DNA of 64,000 nt from Phaeotremella fagi (taxonomy: Eukaryota > Basidiomycota > Tremellomycetes > Tremellales > Phaeotremellaceae), in the NCBI GenBank assembly GCA_001599715.1, contig BCHU01000006.1, positions 1,284,765 through 1,348,764 on the forward strand, written 5' to 3'. Below are positions 22,101-34,028 of this stretch, one piece after another. Every line of letters begins with the position of its first letter. Within the stretch, counting starts at the first letter, position 1. The notes under the pieces are model-generated. The model searched no databases and was not told where the DNA came from. It saw only the letters and a list, made by a program, of their open reading frames with translations. Both the position numbers and the translations under genes were made by a program.

Positions 22101-24819
22101 CGAACCTACCTCCTATCTATCAGCTCTGATCCTAATCGACCATCTCTTGCTGGACTCCTTCGCAACGCTGAACAAACTTGTGGTAAACTTGCTGCGATAG
22201 CCAGTACGGAAGATTTTGCAGATTCAAAAACAAAAGTTTGGTTGCTATTAGGAACTATAATCTCTACTCAACCTGGTTGTGCAACTTTCTGTATTGGATC
22301 CGTCAAAGATGGGAAACTTGGAGAAGCGTTACAAAGTGCTGTTGATCAGATTATCAACCACGAAGCTGAGATTCAACACGGCCCACACTCGCTAGCGGCA
22401 GCGCTGACATTCTGTCAAGCGGTTTTGGAATCACCTGGTGCATCTACTTCTGTGGTTGTTTTGAGGAAAAACGATAAATTCTGGAATTCAGTCTTCAACC
22501 TATCAACTCGATCTGTACCAAACTTCCATTCCGCTTTCGCAGAAGTCACTGATATTCAACACCATGCCTACATTATACAAATTAAAGCAAACGCCACTGC
22601 TTTACTTGCCACGGAGTTGGCTTCTCAAGAAGATAATCTAGATTTCGACCCTAAAGCTCGAAGTCTTGTTTTGTCGTTATTCAGAGACCCTGCCAATTTG
22701 GCCAAGGCTGCTTTAACCGCTAATTACACGACGTGTGAACCCGAACTTCATGAAAGGGAAAGTGCGGTGATTGTTGCGGCAGGAGGTAGTTTATCGCGGT
22801 TAAAGACCATTGCCTTTCCTAGCGAGAGGGAATATGGTCCAGGCTACTTCTACGGTAAGTGATCATGTTGGGTTTCACTGACAAATAGATGGTAATATCA
22901 GTGTACCTGGTGATTTGGAAAGACAAGCACAGGCAGATGCTGCATTAGACGGTCTCAATCTCAATTGGTCATTACTCGATGCCGATATAGCTCTCACGAA
23001 AGCTTTCAAATCTCTTGCGGAAAACATTGCGTCCTGGACTGAAGGCGATGGTTTGGCGGCAAGAGCCGCTTTAAGAGCTGCTCAAGTTGTTGCTGAGGAG
23101 ATTTCCCTGGAGAATCGAGCTGGAGATGTCATGTTGGCAATTCAAGTGGAGCGATTGTCGATTCTCAGTGTACTTATGGATTCGGCTCTTGCACCAGAAA
23201 ACGACATCACCGATTTCGAATCTTTAACACTTCTTACAGGGAATATCAGGACTATAATCGATAGCCCATTATTCCCTCCTATTCTCTCTTTACGACATCT
23301 CGATCTCCCAAAAATCCACAAACCAATCCTCAGAATCTTTTTCCTCATACTTCAGAGTCCATCCCCTTCTACTCCAGCCGCAGATCTCGCTTACAACGCA
23401 GTCATCGAGAATGGAGTCATCTTCGTTCTGGATGCAACTACAATCCTTCTCGACCGATTGACTAAAAACGAATCTGTGGAGATTGAACATGACCTGGGTT
23501 TGGTTGTTGGTGTACTGTGCGAGATTAGTAGATCCGCAACATCACCTGTTTGGTTGGATAGGGTACTAGAATATGGTCTGATAGGTCAGACACTTGAGGT
23601 CATCGTTCGAACTAAAATTACCGACAATCACACACGAATCTCTTCTATCCTACTACTTCATCTCGCCTTAGCTAGTCAACCGTCATCAGCTGAAGCCCTC
23701 GCCGTATCTGGGATTCTACCAGCTTATTCTGATAACGCTTTAGCAATCGAGGCTGAACAAGGCAGGATTTCTCCAGATGGTCCGGATTCGACTCATTCAG
23801 CTTGGTGTGGAATGCTATTAGTCGTCAAAGCTTTACTGGCGACTCTACCGAGAACATCATCTTTCGCTAGATCCGACGTGATACCTTTCATCAGAGTTTG
23901 TACCGCCCAACTTCTTCGAGCTATGTCATGGGATGGTGAAAGTCCTCTCTCATTAGCTTCTCTACAAGAGACGGAATTGGTGGTAGATGTCTTTTACGGT
24001 TTAGCCAGATCGATCGGACCCAACGAAGGACTATTGAAAGATTATTCACCACCAGCGCTCAACCTGCTTCAAAGCTTCCGACATGCTTTATCTCATCCTC
24101 GACAACTTTCAACACTGATAGTACCGGCTTCAGAAGAGGAACAGGGTAATCTGGAGAAAGAACTTGTTCAATTGGAAGATCAGAAAACCGATGTGAATCT
24201 TTTGGATTTTGTCAAGACGCCAATTTTGGCTGGGAGGGTTGTTGGTTTATTGAGAATTTGTCGAACGATCCTGTCTACTTTGGTCACGTTTACAAAGGCT
24301 TGGACCACTTTAGCTGGTGAAGAAGAAATACCGTCTGCTTCTGCTGTGCTACGTGAAGGAACAGACGAACCGCTTACAGCCTCGAACGATCCAACTGGTC
24401 TCATCAACGATGTGTTGTCTATATCATCAACACTCGCCGATCAACTCATAGATTCGACCAACGACCAAGCCGTCGAAGCCAAACAGCTCATTCAACAAAT
24501 CATCGAGGCAGCGGCTCTACTCTCATTGACTCAATTGATAATTCGTGAAAGTCTCCAGCCTCAGGATGAACAACATGGAAATCAAGATGTTGGAATGGAA
24601 CTGGACGTCATCCATACTCATGCTCAAGGATCTGGACGACGCGTTTCACTGGGTAAACCCTCGGATAGAGGTCAACAAGTCTTACGAGAGTTGACGGTGG
24701 ATTTGATGGGGATGTTACCTAGTGATGAGGATTTCAAAGGGAACACCGCATCAGGAATGAATTCGTTTTTGAGGACTTTGAGGGATGTTGCAGATCAGGC
24801 TTTTGGGAGTAGGGATTGA
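19118..24819 (+). CDS. NUP188: Nucleoporin NUP188
   Basis: NUP188 is a large alpha-helical scaffold nucleoporin of the inner ring of the nuclear pore complex. About 1,800 residues are encoded, predicted to be almost entirely helical repeats rich in L/A/I. The middle segment G-T-R-G-I-L-L-R-Q...V-V-S-W-K-S-K-V-S-G-W matches the position and look of the SH3-like insertion of Nup188. A-L-L-N-T-Q-S-S-K-I-W-H-A-L-R followed by A-A-L-L-R-L-V-S-A-L is also Nup188-like. Start is ATG at 19118. Short introns lie at 19168-19214 and near 19813-19859, 20500-20547, 20641-20677 and 22856-22890. The related Nup192/Nup205 is the main alternative, which I judge less likely because of the insertion. Confidence 0.75.
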
Positions 24820-25013
24820 GGTGGGAAGGGATTTATTGGGGATGCTGCAGTACTTGCTGAGAGAGGATTTTTGAGGGGATATCTCGTTAGGAATGGATTC
24901 TATCAAAAGGTATTCGTGACCATATATAATCGTTCTCATCAATCATACCGCCATATATATACATCGTTGCTTTTACATATGAATTGGGATGTATGTACTT
25001 AGTGAAAACCACC

Positions 25014-25670
25014 TCAATTCTCTTCCATCCCCATTTCTTTTTGAAGTACAGTAATCTTCTTAAGCAATCTAGCATCTGTTTCCTTAAGTCGATTATATTG
25101 AGCTTCATCGTCTGAACTTCCATCTGAAGGTTGTTGGATAGCTTTGAGAATTTTACCTCTGATCTGAGGTAAAGTGATGAGAACTTTTTCGATATCTTCT
25201 TTTTCGCCTTGGACGTCTTCACCAGCAACAATTCGACGGATGAGGTTAGCGTATGATGAATCCTTCTCTAAATCAGCAGCAGTTGGTCTCTGCGGTAGAG
25301 GAATCAGAATCAGCATATGTCTTTCAATGGCGTTCTATTACGGAAATTACTCACTTCCAACTGGTGTGTAGTCGTTGGATTTGGAGGAGGTTGAGGGTTG
25401 GGATTTCTCAGAAGTTCAGGTGACTAAAGGAAACGCGTGTAGAAGAATATCACGTTAGTTTATAGTTAACCCCACTAGATACTGACTTACGTCGATTGAA
25501 GCAGAAATTAAGGACTGCATGTGTCGATAAAGCTGTGTACCATTCAAAGGGTCTGTAACTAATGGAGAGAGGTTATGTAAGCCAACCAACTACGAGCAAA
25601 CTATCGAAGAAATGAACTCACTCTGGTAGATTTGTGGCGAAGGCTTATCACCTTTATGTTGACTGTTCAT
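25014..25670 (-). CDS. Small coiled-coil protein, unrecognised
   Basis: Four exons with short introns encode a protein of roughly 160 residues from ATG at 25670 to TGA at 25014-25016. I do not recognise the family. The N-terminal part contains G-T-Q-L-Y-R-H-M-Q-S-L-I-S-A-S, then a proline/asparagine-rich linker, then a mostly helical C-terminal half (Y-A-N-L-I-R-R-I-V-A-G, K-V-L-I-T-L-P-Q-I-R-G-K-I) ending in a charged coiled coil (L-K-K-I-T-V-L-Q-K-E-M). Size and composition resemble small subunits of kinetochore or Mediator-like assemblies, but no motif supports a specific name. It is divergent from the next gene. All exon junctions keep frame, which supports a real gene. Confidence 0.55.
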
Positions 25671-25969
25671 TCTTATTTTTGGTTTCTATGAAAGATTGAC
25701 TAGGGAAAAACAATGAGAGTTCTTGAGTCGACGTTTGGTTGATCTGATACGGAGTTATGGAGAATTGAATTACCATCAAAGAGGCGAGAAATTGTTCAAT
25801 TTGACTTGTTTACCTCCTCCTTATTAAAGTTTGGTGTTTCATCTTCAGTGCCACACTCGCACCCACCCAACTGTAAACTCAATCTCACATCAACATCTCT
25901 CTTTTCACTTCCAACTTCAATTTCAATTTTGACTTCAACCTCCGCTGCAACAATCTAACAATCAGAATC
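25671..25969. promoter_or_regulatory. Divergent promoter of two unrecognised genes
   Basis: The 299-bp interval separates two divergent small genes. It includes a GTGCCAC heptamer at 25848-25854 and a pyrimidine/CA-rich leader at 25855-25960 before the plus-strand ATG. Confidence 0.4.
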
Positions 25970-26683
25970 ATGAATGAAAATTGTGATGCAAGAAACAACG
26001 AAGCTGAAGCTTTGGATGAACTTAACAAAACCCAGGAGACCGTCGATGTGAGTCCATCAAACATACGTTCACTGATATCTTAGGGTATGGAATCACAAGT
26101 TTCAATCGAACGGATCGATGTTGATGTCGTGGTCGATGATGATGTCTCTGGGGAAAGTGAATTTGACGAAGCTGTGAGTCGATCCATCTAACAAACGACA
26201 TAGGCTGACAAGTTGACAAGTCACTGATTGAACTTACTATAGGACAAGGAAAAGTGAGCTTTCCATAAATACAACTTTTGATTGACATATAGATTGACAC
26301 CGATGTTGAAGGATACACTTCATCAGAAGGTTCATCCACCCCTGCCGAAGAAACTTGTAAGTCTAAATCGATTAGACTCATAATCTCATAATATGATAGC
26401 TTTCCAAGTCGATGACATCAACCTCGGCTTCAAATTCATCAGTTTATCAAATAGACAATATGAACAAACCAACGAAATGTTGGAGTTGAAACATATCAAA
26501 CTCGAATTTGAATTGACTGAAGCTCTTGAAAATACCACCGACCCGAAACGTGTCAACAAAATTCAAGGGTTGTTGGAACGATTGAGGGGAATCAAGTCAA
26601 ACTCAAAATCAAGTAGGTTCATCAGTCAAGTGAAAACAATCGTAGAGGCTGATTATACTTGTTACGCAGCTTCATTCATCTGA
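25970..26683 (+). CDS. Small acidic protein with helical C-terminus, unrecognised
   Basis: I do not recognise this gene. From ATG at 25970 the exons give about 165 residues: an acidic N-terminal half (D/E-rich, including D-V-D-V-V-V-D-D-D) and a C-terminal amphipathic helix (N-R-Q-Y-E-Q-T-N-E-M-L-E-L-K-H, then K-I-Q-G-L-L-E-R-L-R). It ends with T-S-F-I after a last intron. Intron 2 is read as one 119-nt intron ending at 26292. An 11-nt candidate exon inside it (26243-26253) would break the frame. Downstream of the stop the DNA is AT-rich. Confidence 0.5.
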
Positions 26684-27143
26684 GAATTTATACCACAATG
26701 GTTGGTAATTGTTGAAGATCGGAAGAGATGGTGACAAAATCGAGGGTGACATGTAATAGAAAAACAGAAGAAAAAGAAATATAACATATGTAGCCCATAG
26801 ATTAGAATTATTGAGGAATGGTCCCGGTGATGATATAGCGATCGGCGTAGTAGAAAACCGCTAAACAAACACGTAATCGATATAACTCATGTATGACTTT
26901 TCCTTTGATTATGATGGCAGATACAGTGTCGTCGGGAGACCTCTTTGATCTCATCCGGCGAGTTATGAATTTTCGATTGATGGTGGGAAACCTCAATAGA
27001 TTTCGGCGTTTCATCTTGCGCTAGACTCTAAAAATTTCACTTCCCATGAAATAAAATGCGAAATACATATGATCGAATAATTTTTTAATAATACAGATAT
27101 TTTTTATACATCTTCTATTCTCGTTATCCTTGGTCTAAATGGA
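26684..27143. other. Intergenic, convergent 3' ends
   Basis: This 460-bp stretch lies between the small acidic gene and the KRE6 stop. It is AT-rich with several short frames on the minus strand (up to 68 codons) that lack supporting features. Most of it is probably 3' UTR of both neighbours. Confidence 0.45.
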
Positions 27144-30063
27144 TTAACAAGTGTCGATAAGACTGTTCTTTGGTAAGACGTAATTTGGGATTTGTTCTTG
27201 TGTCGTCTAGTGGCACAATCAGTATGGTGACTAAAATCAAACAAAAATACTTACTATGTTGGGATTGGCGTAGGCGTCAGGGTATCTAATGAAAACGGGT
27301 CAGTACATGAATACTAAGGTAAACGTACCTAGCAATATAGCTTGCAGTAGGCATACTGGCTGGATCACAGCCGATGTTCTTGTTATTTGGATCCTCTGTT
27401 TGGAAATCAGTTATAGCTCGACATTTGGTCGAATGACACTAACGGTAAACTCGAACGTAGTCAACTGCCATGCTATAACGACATTAGTACCAGTCCAAGC
27501 ACCGCATTGGAATCAACTCACGTAACGGGCCAAAGGGATTGTAAACCGGTGTAACTAGAGGATATCAGTAAACAACCAATCAAGATGAAAGGGTACGCAC
27601 TCGATAGCACCGAAATTTTCCGAAAGTCCCAAATTGATAATCAAATACATTGGTTCCTCTGAAACTGGTCGTTGTCCAACTTGAGCCTGGGAGTTGGCTA
27701 CCATAGCTGTACCTCTGACCGTCCAAGCCTTTTTACCGTTATTGACCCAAGTGATATAACCAGTGTTTCCTGGTGCATACTCGAATCCGTAAATCGAGAA
27801 ACAACCTGTATCCTGGGTATAACAATTTTGGTTGGTGTTTGAAACAGCTGAAGTCGCTTGTTGATAGACACCACCTTGGTAGCCGTTTAATATGGTTACA
27901 CTGGAGTCGACTATGTTGTACGTTGCGGAATTATTGACGAAATGGTAGTAAGGATTGAAAGGTGCCCATTGTCCAGATTGGGACACTTGTCCGATAAGAG
28001 TGCCTGTATCGACTAGAGCTTCAAACATGTCAATCTCTGGTGCACCTCTTCCGACAAAAGTTCCGTTGGCGAGTTTAGGTCCAGGATGAGCGGTATCACT
28101 CGAACAAGTACATCTACTCAGTCTCTGACCAGGTAGATAACTCAGTGCGTTCCCGTAAGCGTCAGGTCCTGATGTGGTGGATATCGTTGGTTTACTGTTG
28201 AGTGTTTGGTTCTTCAAAGTGCCGACATCGCAGGAATCGTATGAATACGGCCAGAGTCCGTCTAAAGTCCCACCATATCCTGCTCGACCGAGATTACCCT
28301 GGGATAGTTAGTGGCTGGGTGGGGATTGACTTACCATTGCCCAAATAGCTGGCCACAGTCCATACACGTTACTCTTTCCAGGAAGTGAGACCGAGGCTAA
28401 TGTCAGTTGGTTACTAGTTGAAACCTACCTTCGACGTAACCACCAGTGAAACAGAATCGATTCCAAGTCGTCATCACTGATGTCAGCTGTGTTAATGATA
28501 CAACTCACTTCCGCCAGTGTAATTCCTTCCGTGAGATTGGTGATTATTCAGTGTAACGTGTAAAGCTCCGTTCTTCGTCGTGATCATCTTTGGGTCGTAC
28601 CATTCTAAATTGTTTGTTTGCCAATAATGCAGATCTTCCGCCAACCAATAAGGATCGTCACCTGAAGTATCAGCTTCCATGTCTTGCCTCAACCTTACCA
28701 TCATAAAAGGTCCTGCCTTCTGTATTGAATTCATCCGAGAACACCAATTCCCACGCTGCTCCTGTCTCCATACTAGTCTTGGTATATGCGCTCGAGGGTG
28801 TATCTTTATCGATCAACTGAAATTGTCCTATGCTGGGTATCTGTCCGGTAGCGCTGTGTGTGTTAGGTTATCCAGATGGCGACTCACTTGATGCCACCGA
28901 GGTTATATGCACCTAAAGTGCTTTGCGTCTTTGTCAGAACGTAAGAGAGAATGGGGTATACAGCGCTAGAGGGTCAGCATCAATCGAATAGTATCCCTTA
29001 CAACAAAGAAACCAGCATCGCCGCCATCAAAATCAAACAACCAATATTCCCAGCTCCTCGAACTGTCATCATCGCCCCGAAGAATCGAGTCTGAAATCAG
29101 TCATGATCATTTTGATAACCCACCTGACGACTAGGTTTCAGATCTGGATCATGAAAATCGTCATCCGCTTCTGGACCAAGATAAGACCAAGAAGTAGGAT
29201 CAGCGGGTAAAGAGAACTGTACAAATCAGGTCCGTGCTTTAATCGCCACTTACCATATCAGCCAAATGTTTCCTACCACCCTTACTTGATATACTGAATC
29301 CAGAGTTACTAGCCAAAGCGTCATATTTCTTAAACTGAGTCATGCTGTTTTCCGAATTAACACTTTGACTACGTTCGAGTGAAACCCTTGAATCACCGTA
29401 TCGGGATTCAGCGTATAGACTTGGTGCGGGGGATGGTCCTGTTCTGGGCGCTAGTCCATTGCCGTTGTCGTAAGGGAGATAGCTTGGTGCTGAGAGGGAG
29501 TAGTTGATCGTCGGTGGGTAGATTGATGCAGGTGTCGAGGAATCGTGAATAGACGGTGGAGCGTAGTACGAAGTTGGTCTTTCTGGGGACAGGAAACGAC
29601 CAGTTTCGTCACCAACCCCTGCGCCTGTTGTCGAAACCGATGACAGAGAGGTTGATGATGTTGAAGGTTTCATTCCATTGTTTCGTATACTTTTGGACGA
29701 CTCTGGTGAATCTCGAGTTGGATACCCTCGACTGTCATATTGAGGTATGGAACGAGTCGGGGACGAAGTATCCAACTCGATCCAACTCCCACCACCATCA
29801 TTGTTCTTCTTCTTCTTTCCTTTCCCTAGCAACCGTGCAGCGGGGGACGGGTAATGTTGAGTGTCTTTCTGGAAAACGTCTCCACCGTTACTACCTGGAT
29901 TCCTTGGGGATGTTATACGAGATCGTAAAGTCGACGGTGAATCTGCTGTAAGATTCGCCGGTGACGCTGGGGCTCTTCCTGAAGCTGAAACTACGATACC
30001 TTTCTCGTTTGGTGTACTAGATGAAGAGGGTTGATTTCGACCAAACGGATATCTAGGTGCCAT
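27144..30063 (-). CDS. KRE6: Beta-1,6-glucan synthesis protein KRE6/SKN1 (GH16)
   Basis: Kre6/Skn1 proteins are type II membrane glycosidase-like proteins of the secretory pathway needed for cell-wall beta-1,6-glucan. The first exon encodes a 270-residue serine/proline-rich cytosolic domain. One hydrophobic segment (N-I-G-C-L-I-L-M-A-A-M-L-V-S-L-F-V-A-Y) follows. The luminal GH16 domain has W-E-L-V-F-S-D-E-F-N, W-Y-D-P, then the catalytic E-I-D-M-F-E, and N-L-G-L-S-x-N-F-G-A-I. Several N-x-S/T sites are present. The last exon ends P-K-N-S-L-I-D-T-C, a family-like C-terminal cysteine. Multiple introns of about 36-60 nt split the gene. Kre6 and Skn1 cannot be told apart by eye. Confidence 0.9.
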
Positions 30064-31358
30064 GTCGATCAGGAGGCTGGTGGGTGGTTCTAGAATGGAT
30101 GTGAAATTTTGAAAGAGACGCTTCTACGTGGAAATAAGAAATGGGTACAAGATTGATCAACACGACTAGATGCTTGACTGTTGATTGGTATGATCGTTCA
30201 CTAGCTATACTATTGACTCTAACGCAACTCAAATCTGTAATTAATCTTTTGCAACAGTCTATACGATGTCCCCGTTAGGGCATTAGGCATGAGTCTAGGG
30301 AATTGACGCGTCGCACTTTAATTTTTCCTTTCTTTCCTTTCGAATTTAGTCAGGCGCGTCGACGAAGAAAGTTGACTTTTTGGTGTCAAAGTCAATCGGA
30401 TTGCCCTGGTCGGTAATGGCTGCGCAAGATAGGGAGATCTATAGGGGGGATTTGTGATTTGTTGGGTGGTGCGACTTGTTGCGAGTCATTGAATGCTTGT
30501 CGTTCTGCTTCACTTGGCTTAGAGCTTGGCATGGGGTTGGGAACAGAGTTTTCAGTGTAGTCAGAGCGCGAGATGATTGAAATCACGATGTCGATCTCCT
30601 ATGGCATTTGTGCATGTTGTTGGTTTGAATACTGATATGAATGTTACAGATGTACCTCTGCAGGATACACTCTCTGCGCAAAAGCTCAAATAACCGCTAT
30701 TTTTAGATGTACTCGTATTTTTAGATACATCCTCGTTGGAACTCAATCAATGGTTCGCAGTACCGATTGATGCATTAAAGTGCTATGGCACTATCTCCTG
30801 GATTCAGACGTGTGATCGACTAAAGGATTAACAACCATCAACTGATGAAACATGATATGTGACGGACTATGTCGAGGCGATAAGGTAGAAAGCGGAGTAT
30901 GGCGTTTGCTATTGTAGGTTTGATTGAATCAAAATGGCCAATTTGCTGAGTAAATCTGTGTAGGAAGGCGATATATAAGTCGGTACCGCCATAGATATCG
31001 AGCTGGCGACCACTGAGAGATCCCGACTACTTGCACTTGCACCAACCCGGTGCCACATAAAAAGTCGGCGATATTGAGATGTATCGGAAATATAAAAATC
31101 CAAATTTCGTGGCACCAATCTGCGAAACGGTGTCACTGAAATTTCATTTTGCACTGTTACTCTTTCCTTTTCTCTCGAACTCTTCTTTACTAGCATTCAG
31201 AAGAATTAACGTGAGTGACAGCAATTCCCATGACAATACCCAAGAGCTCCAACTTATACTATATTACAGGCCGAAGTCAGCGGCCTCAAACACACCACCA
31301 AAAGATCAATCAACTTTTTTAAATCGTTTTATATCACTTCAATAAAAAACAATCAAAA
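30064..31358. other. Intergenic, KRE6 and RPS10 upstream regions
   Basis: The 1.3 kb between divergent genes holds both promoters. A 64-codon minus-strand frame near 30392-30586 and a 95-codon one near 30909-31196 lack a usable ATG context or recognisable features. Near RPS10 are GTGCCAC (31050-31056) and GTGGCAC (31109-31115), a pyrimidine tract around 31150-31190, and a probable 5' UTR intron (31210-31269, GTGAGT..CAG). Confidence 0.45.
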
Positions 31359-31945
31359 ATGTTAATTACCAAGCAAAACCGTCGTACTGTGAGTAGAATA
31401 ATCTGCGCAGTCTGTTCAAAACTGACCCATGTACTCAGATCTACGAGAACCTTTTCAAGGAAGGTGTCTTGGTCGCTCCAAAAGATTTCAATCTCCCAGC
31501 CCACCCAGATATCCCAACCGTCAGAAATCTCGAGGTTATCAAGGCCATGCAATCCCTCACTTCCAAGGGATTCGTCAAGACCCAATTCTCCTGGCAATAC
31601 TACTACTACACCCTCACCGATGAGGGTTTGACCTACCTCCGTGAATGGCTTCATCTCCCTTCAGAGATCGTTCCTATCACCCACACCAAACCTGCTCGTC
31701 CAGCCGGTCGTCCAGCTGGTTACGGCGCTCGTGCTGGTGGTGACGGTGCTTACCGTGCTCCAAGAGGTGACCGTGGTGATCGTGAAGGTTACAGACGTAG
31801 AGAAGACGCTGGTGAAGGTAAAGAAGGTGCTTCAGGCGAATACAAACCAGTGAGTTGGGGTTTGGTCGGAGTCCAGAGAAATGTGCTAATGTTCGTGTAG
31901 CGTTTCGGTGGTGTTGGTCGTGGTGCCGGTGCTCCTCCTTCTTAA
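31359..31945 (+). CDS. RPS10: 40S ribosomal protein S10 (eS10)
   Basis: eS10 sits on the head of the small ribosomal subunit. The protein starts M-L-I-T-K-Q-N-R-R and, after an intron at about 31389-31438, continues [10 protein letters not shown]. The family core [18 protein letters not shown] and [20 protein letters not shown] is complete. The C-terminal tail is rich in R/G/D, as in other eS10 proteins. A last intron (about 31849-31900) precedes the short final exon ending G-A-P-P-S. Codon use is strongly biased (CTC, ATC, GGT, CGT), fitting a highly expressed gene. Confidence 0.97.
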
Positions 31946-32129
31946 ATCTCTCTCGGTATCATGTCATTCGATTTTTGAAACTGGAGAATGGAAGGTGTGG
32001 ACTTGGTGGAGAACGGATGGATGTTACAGGTTTATTCGTAGACGGATGCATCCAACGTTCAGTGTTTGAGCCATAATGGGGGTGATCATGTCGCTAACGG
32101 GAAAGCACAAATACATCTATTATCTAAGT

Positions 32130-33846
32130 CTAATACATGACACTACCTAAATCTGGATCATGCTTACCATCTCCATCGTATAACCGTCTAAAAGCTCTAT
32201 CCCATATTGACCAAGGTTCTCTCCCTTGAACGAACTTGGCCCCAACCAAGGACATGATCCGTTCCTCGATCCAATCAGCGAGATAAGCTAAGTAAACAAT
32301 AAGATATACCATCAACGAAGTTGTGATCGATTGATTCGACAGGAAGTGAGATCGAGGACGAAGGATCAGATGCGGAGGTGGTGAATATCCAGTATATCCC
32401 AAATAGAAATGAAAGTATTTCAAACGTATATCCATGGTAGTCTTCTCTATCCATCCTGGTTCACCTTGGGGTTGAAAGAATTCTTCAAACTTTTCAGGAG
32501 ATGATATGGAGGTTTGTAATTCTTTTGCGACGGTTATGAAATGTTTCGGTGTGAGTGAATAAACCAACGCAGTGTAGAATTTAGGATCTGTCGTGGTTAT
32601 TACCAAATTGTTATTCGGATTTTTGGACGAAGCAATGAACGATGGTCTGGTATCTCGAAAATGGATTTCTAGGTCTATACCAGTTTCTTGTGCTCGGTCA
32701 ACCGCCCACTGTTCAACGATCTTCTTAGCCTTTCTTTCACCCCAATTCGGTTTTTGCCAACCTAACCCAAATCCTACCGATCCATCGATCTCTTTCTCTG
32801 CACCGTTCCATTGATCTTCATCCCCATCCGTCAATTCCCTAGGTTCAGGTCGAGGGTAAACAGCTAATTTCTTTTCGTAATGTAATCGATATGCTTGGTA
32901 TAAAATCCTAGGTGAAGTAAGAAGCAGTGCTAGAGGGTATTTCATGATTGTTGATAATATCGACATGGTGTTGTTCGAATCCAACGGGATGGGTTTGAGT
33001 GTTGGATGGGACGCCAAGACGGCATGTAATTTGGGTTCATGGTTTGGTGTAAGAAGGTGGAGAGACACTTTGATCTCTAGGGAATTTGAATTCAGGAATG
33101 GATCTATTAGATCGAGTTTGTAGTAACCGTTTCTGGAATTGAAGGGGGAAACGTGGAATGATCGAGGAAAGATCCATGAATGGTCGTATCTACTATCAGC
33201 TGGCTACTATCGACAACTCACCCATCAGTCGGTGAGGTAGTATAAGTCGATCCAGTTTTCAGTACATATGCATGTCTGGTATAAGCTTTGACATGTAGCT
33301 GACTCACTTCTCGCCAAAGGTGTTGTGTACCTCCAAAACCACACTGACCAGTTTATTCGTCGAATAGCAATACCAAACACTCAGTGGGTTTATTCCCTCA
33401 AACCCGAAAAGACTGGGCATGGTAACCAACCAGACCTTACTAACACCTTTCACCCCAGCATCAACCAAAAGTCTATCCAACTTGCTTCTTAAACTCCCAT
33501 CACCGATTTCTAAATATCCAAAACTCCTGATACCCAACAGCTTGGTCAACGGATGACCACCGTAAATGAATATCCTGAATGGTAGATCTAGCTGTGATCT
33601 CTCTAAAGAATCGATATCGACGGCTGTATAGAGGAGTGGATAGGAGAATGCATGTTTTGATGGGGTCGGGAGAGATCTGGAATGACTCGTGTAGGCTGGA
33701 ACTAGGAGCGAGGGGAGGGCTTTGGGATCGGGTTTTGATGGGTTTGTGGGTTTAGTGTAAATGTAGATTAATGGGAGGACTGCTAGTGATAGCAGTATCC
33801 AGAGTGAGGACATTAGGATTAACGGTCTGGTTGATGTAGATGTCAT
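32130..33846 (-). CDS. DUF1365 family protein
   Basis: DUF1365 proteins are widespread in bacteria and fungi; in bacteria the gene often lies beside cyclopropane-fatty-acyl synthases, but the function is unknown. Three exons (33308-33846, 33222-33275, 32130-33189) sum to 1653 nt, giving 550 residues. An N-terminal hydrophobic segment (S-S-L-W-I-L-L-S-L-A-V-L-P-L-I-Y) suggests a membrane anchor. The family core is visible: F-S-Y-P-L-L-Y-T-A-V-D-I-D, L-F-G-F-x-I-N-P-L-S-V-W-Y-C-Y, E-V-H-N-T-F-G-E, and F-H-V-S-P-F after the second intron. A second hydrophobic region lies near the C-terminus. The longest frame starts at TTG (33960); the first ATG is 33846. Confidence 0.8.
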
Positions 33847-33960
33847 CGGTGTTGAAGAAGTGATCGACGTTGACGTAACCAAGGAAGAGCCACGTGGCGA
33901 TTGGTGACTCAAACGATGGTCGACTCCAGTACGCTTTGTAAAGATCGCGAAGAAACCCAA

Positions 33961-34028
33961 TTACCGACTCATTGGAGTTACCGACTCATTAGAATTACCG
34001 ACTCATTAGAATTACCGACTCATTAGAA
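33961..34028. repeat. Tandem repeat, 4 x 17 bp, upstream of DUF1365 gene
   Basis: Four direct copies of TTACCGACTCATTAGAA follow each other without gaps. The copy nearest the gene differs at two positions (GGAG for AGAA). Each copy holds CGACTCAT, one base off the TGACTCA core bound by Gcn4/AP-1 bZIP proteins. The array begins 115 bp upstream of the ATG at 33846, so it may be transcribed as leader or act as a promoter array. Confidence 0.9.

Noticed and set aside
26808..27014. 68-codon basic frame on the minus strand
   Set aside because: It has an ATG, but lies in the AT-rich interval between two convergent genes, and I see no motif or neighbour support.
30392..30586. 64-codon minus-strand frame between KRE6 and RPS10
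   Set aside because: It begins at GTG and no upstream exon could be joined convincingly.
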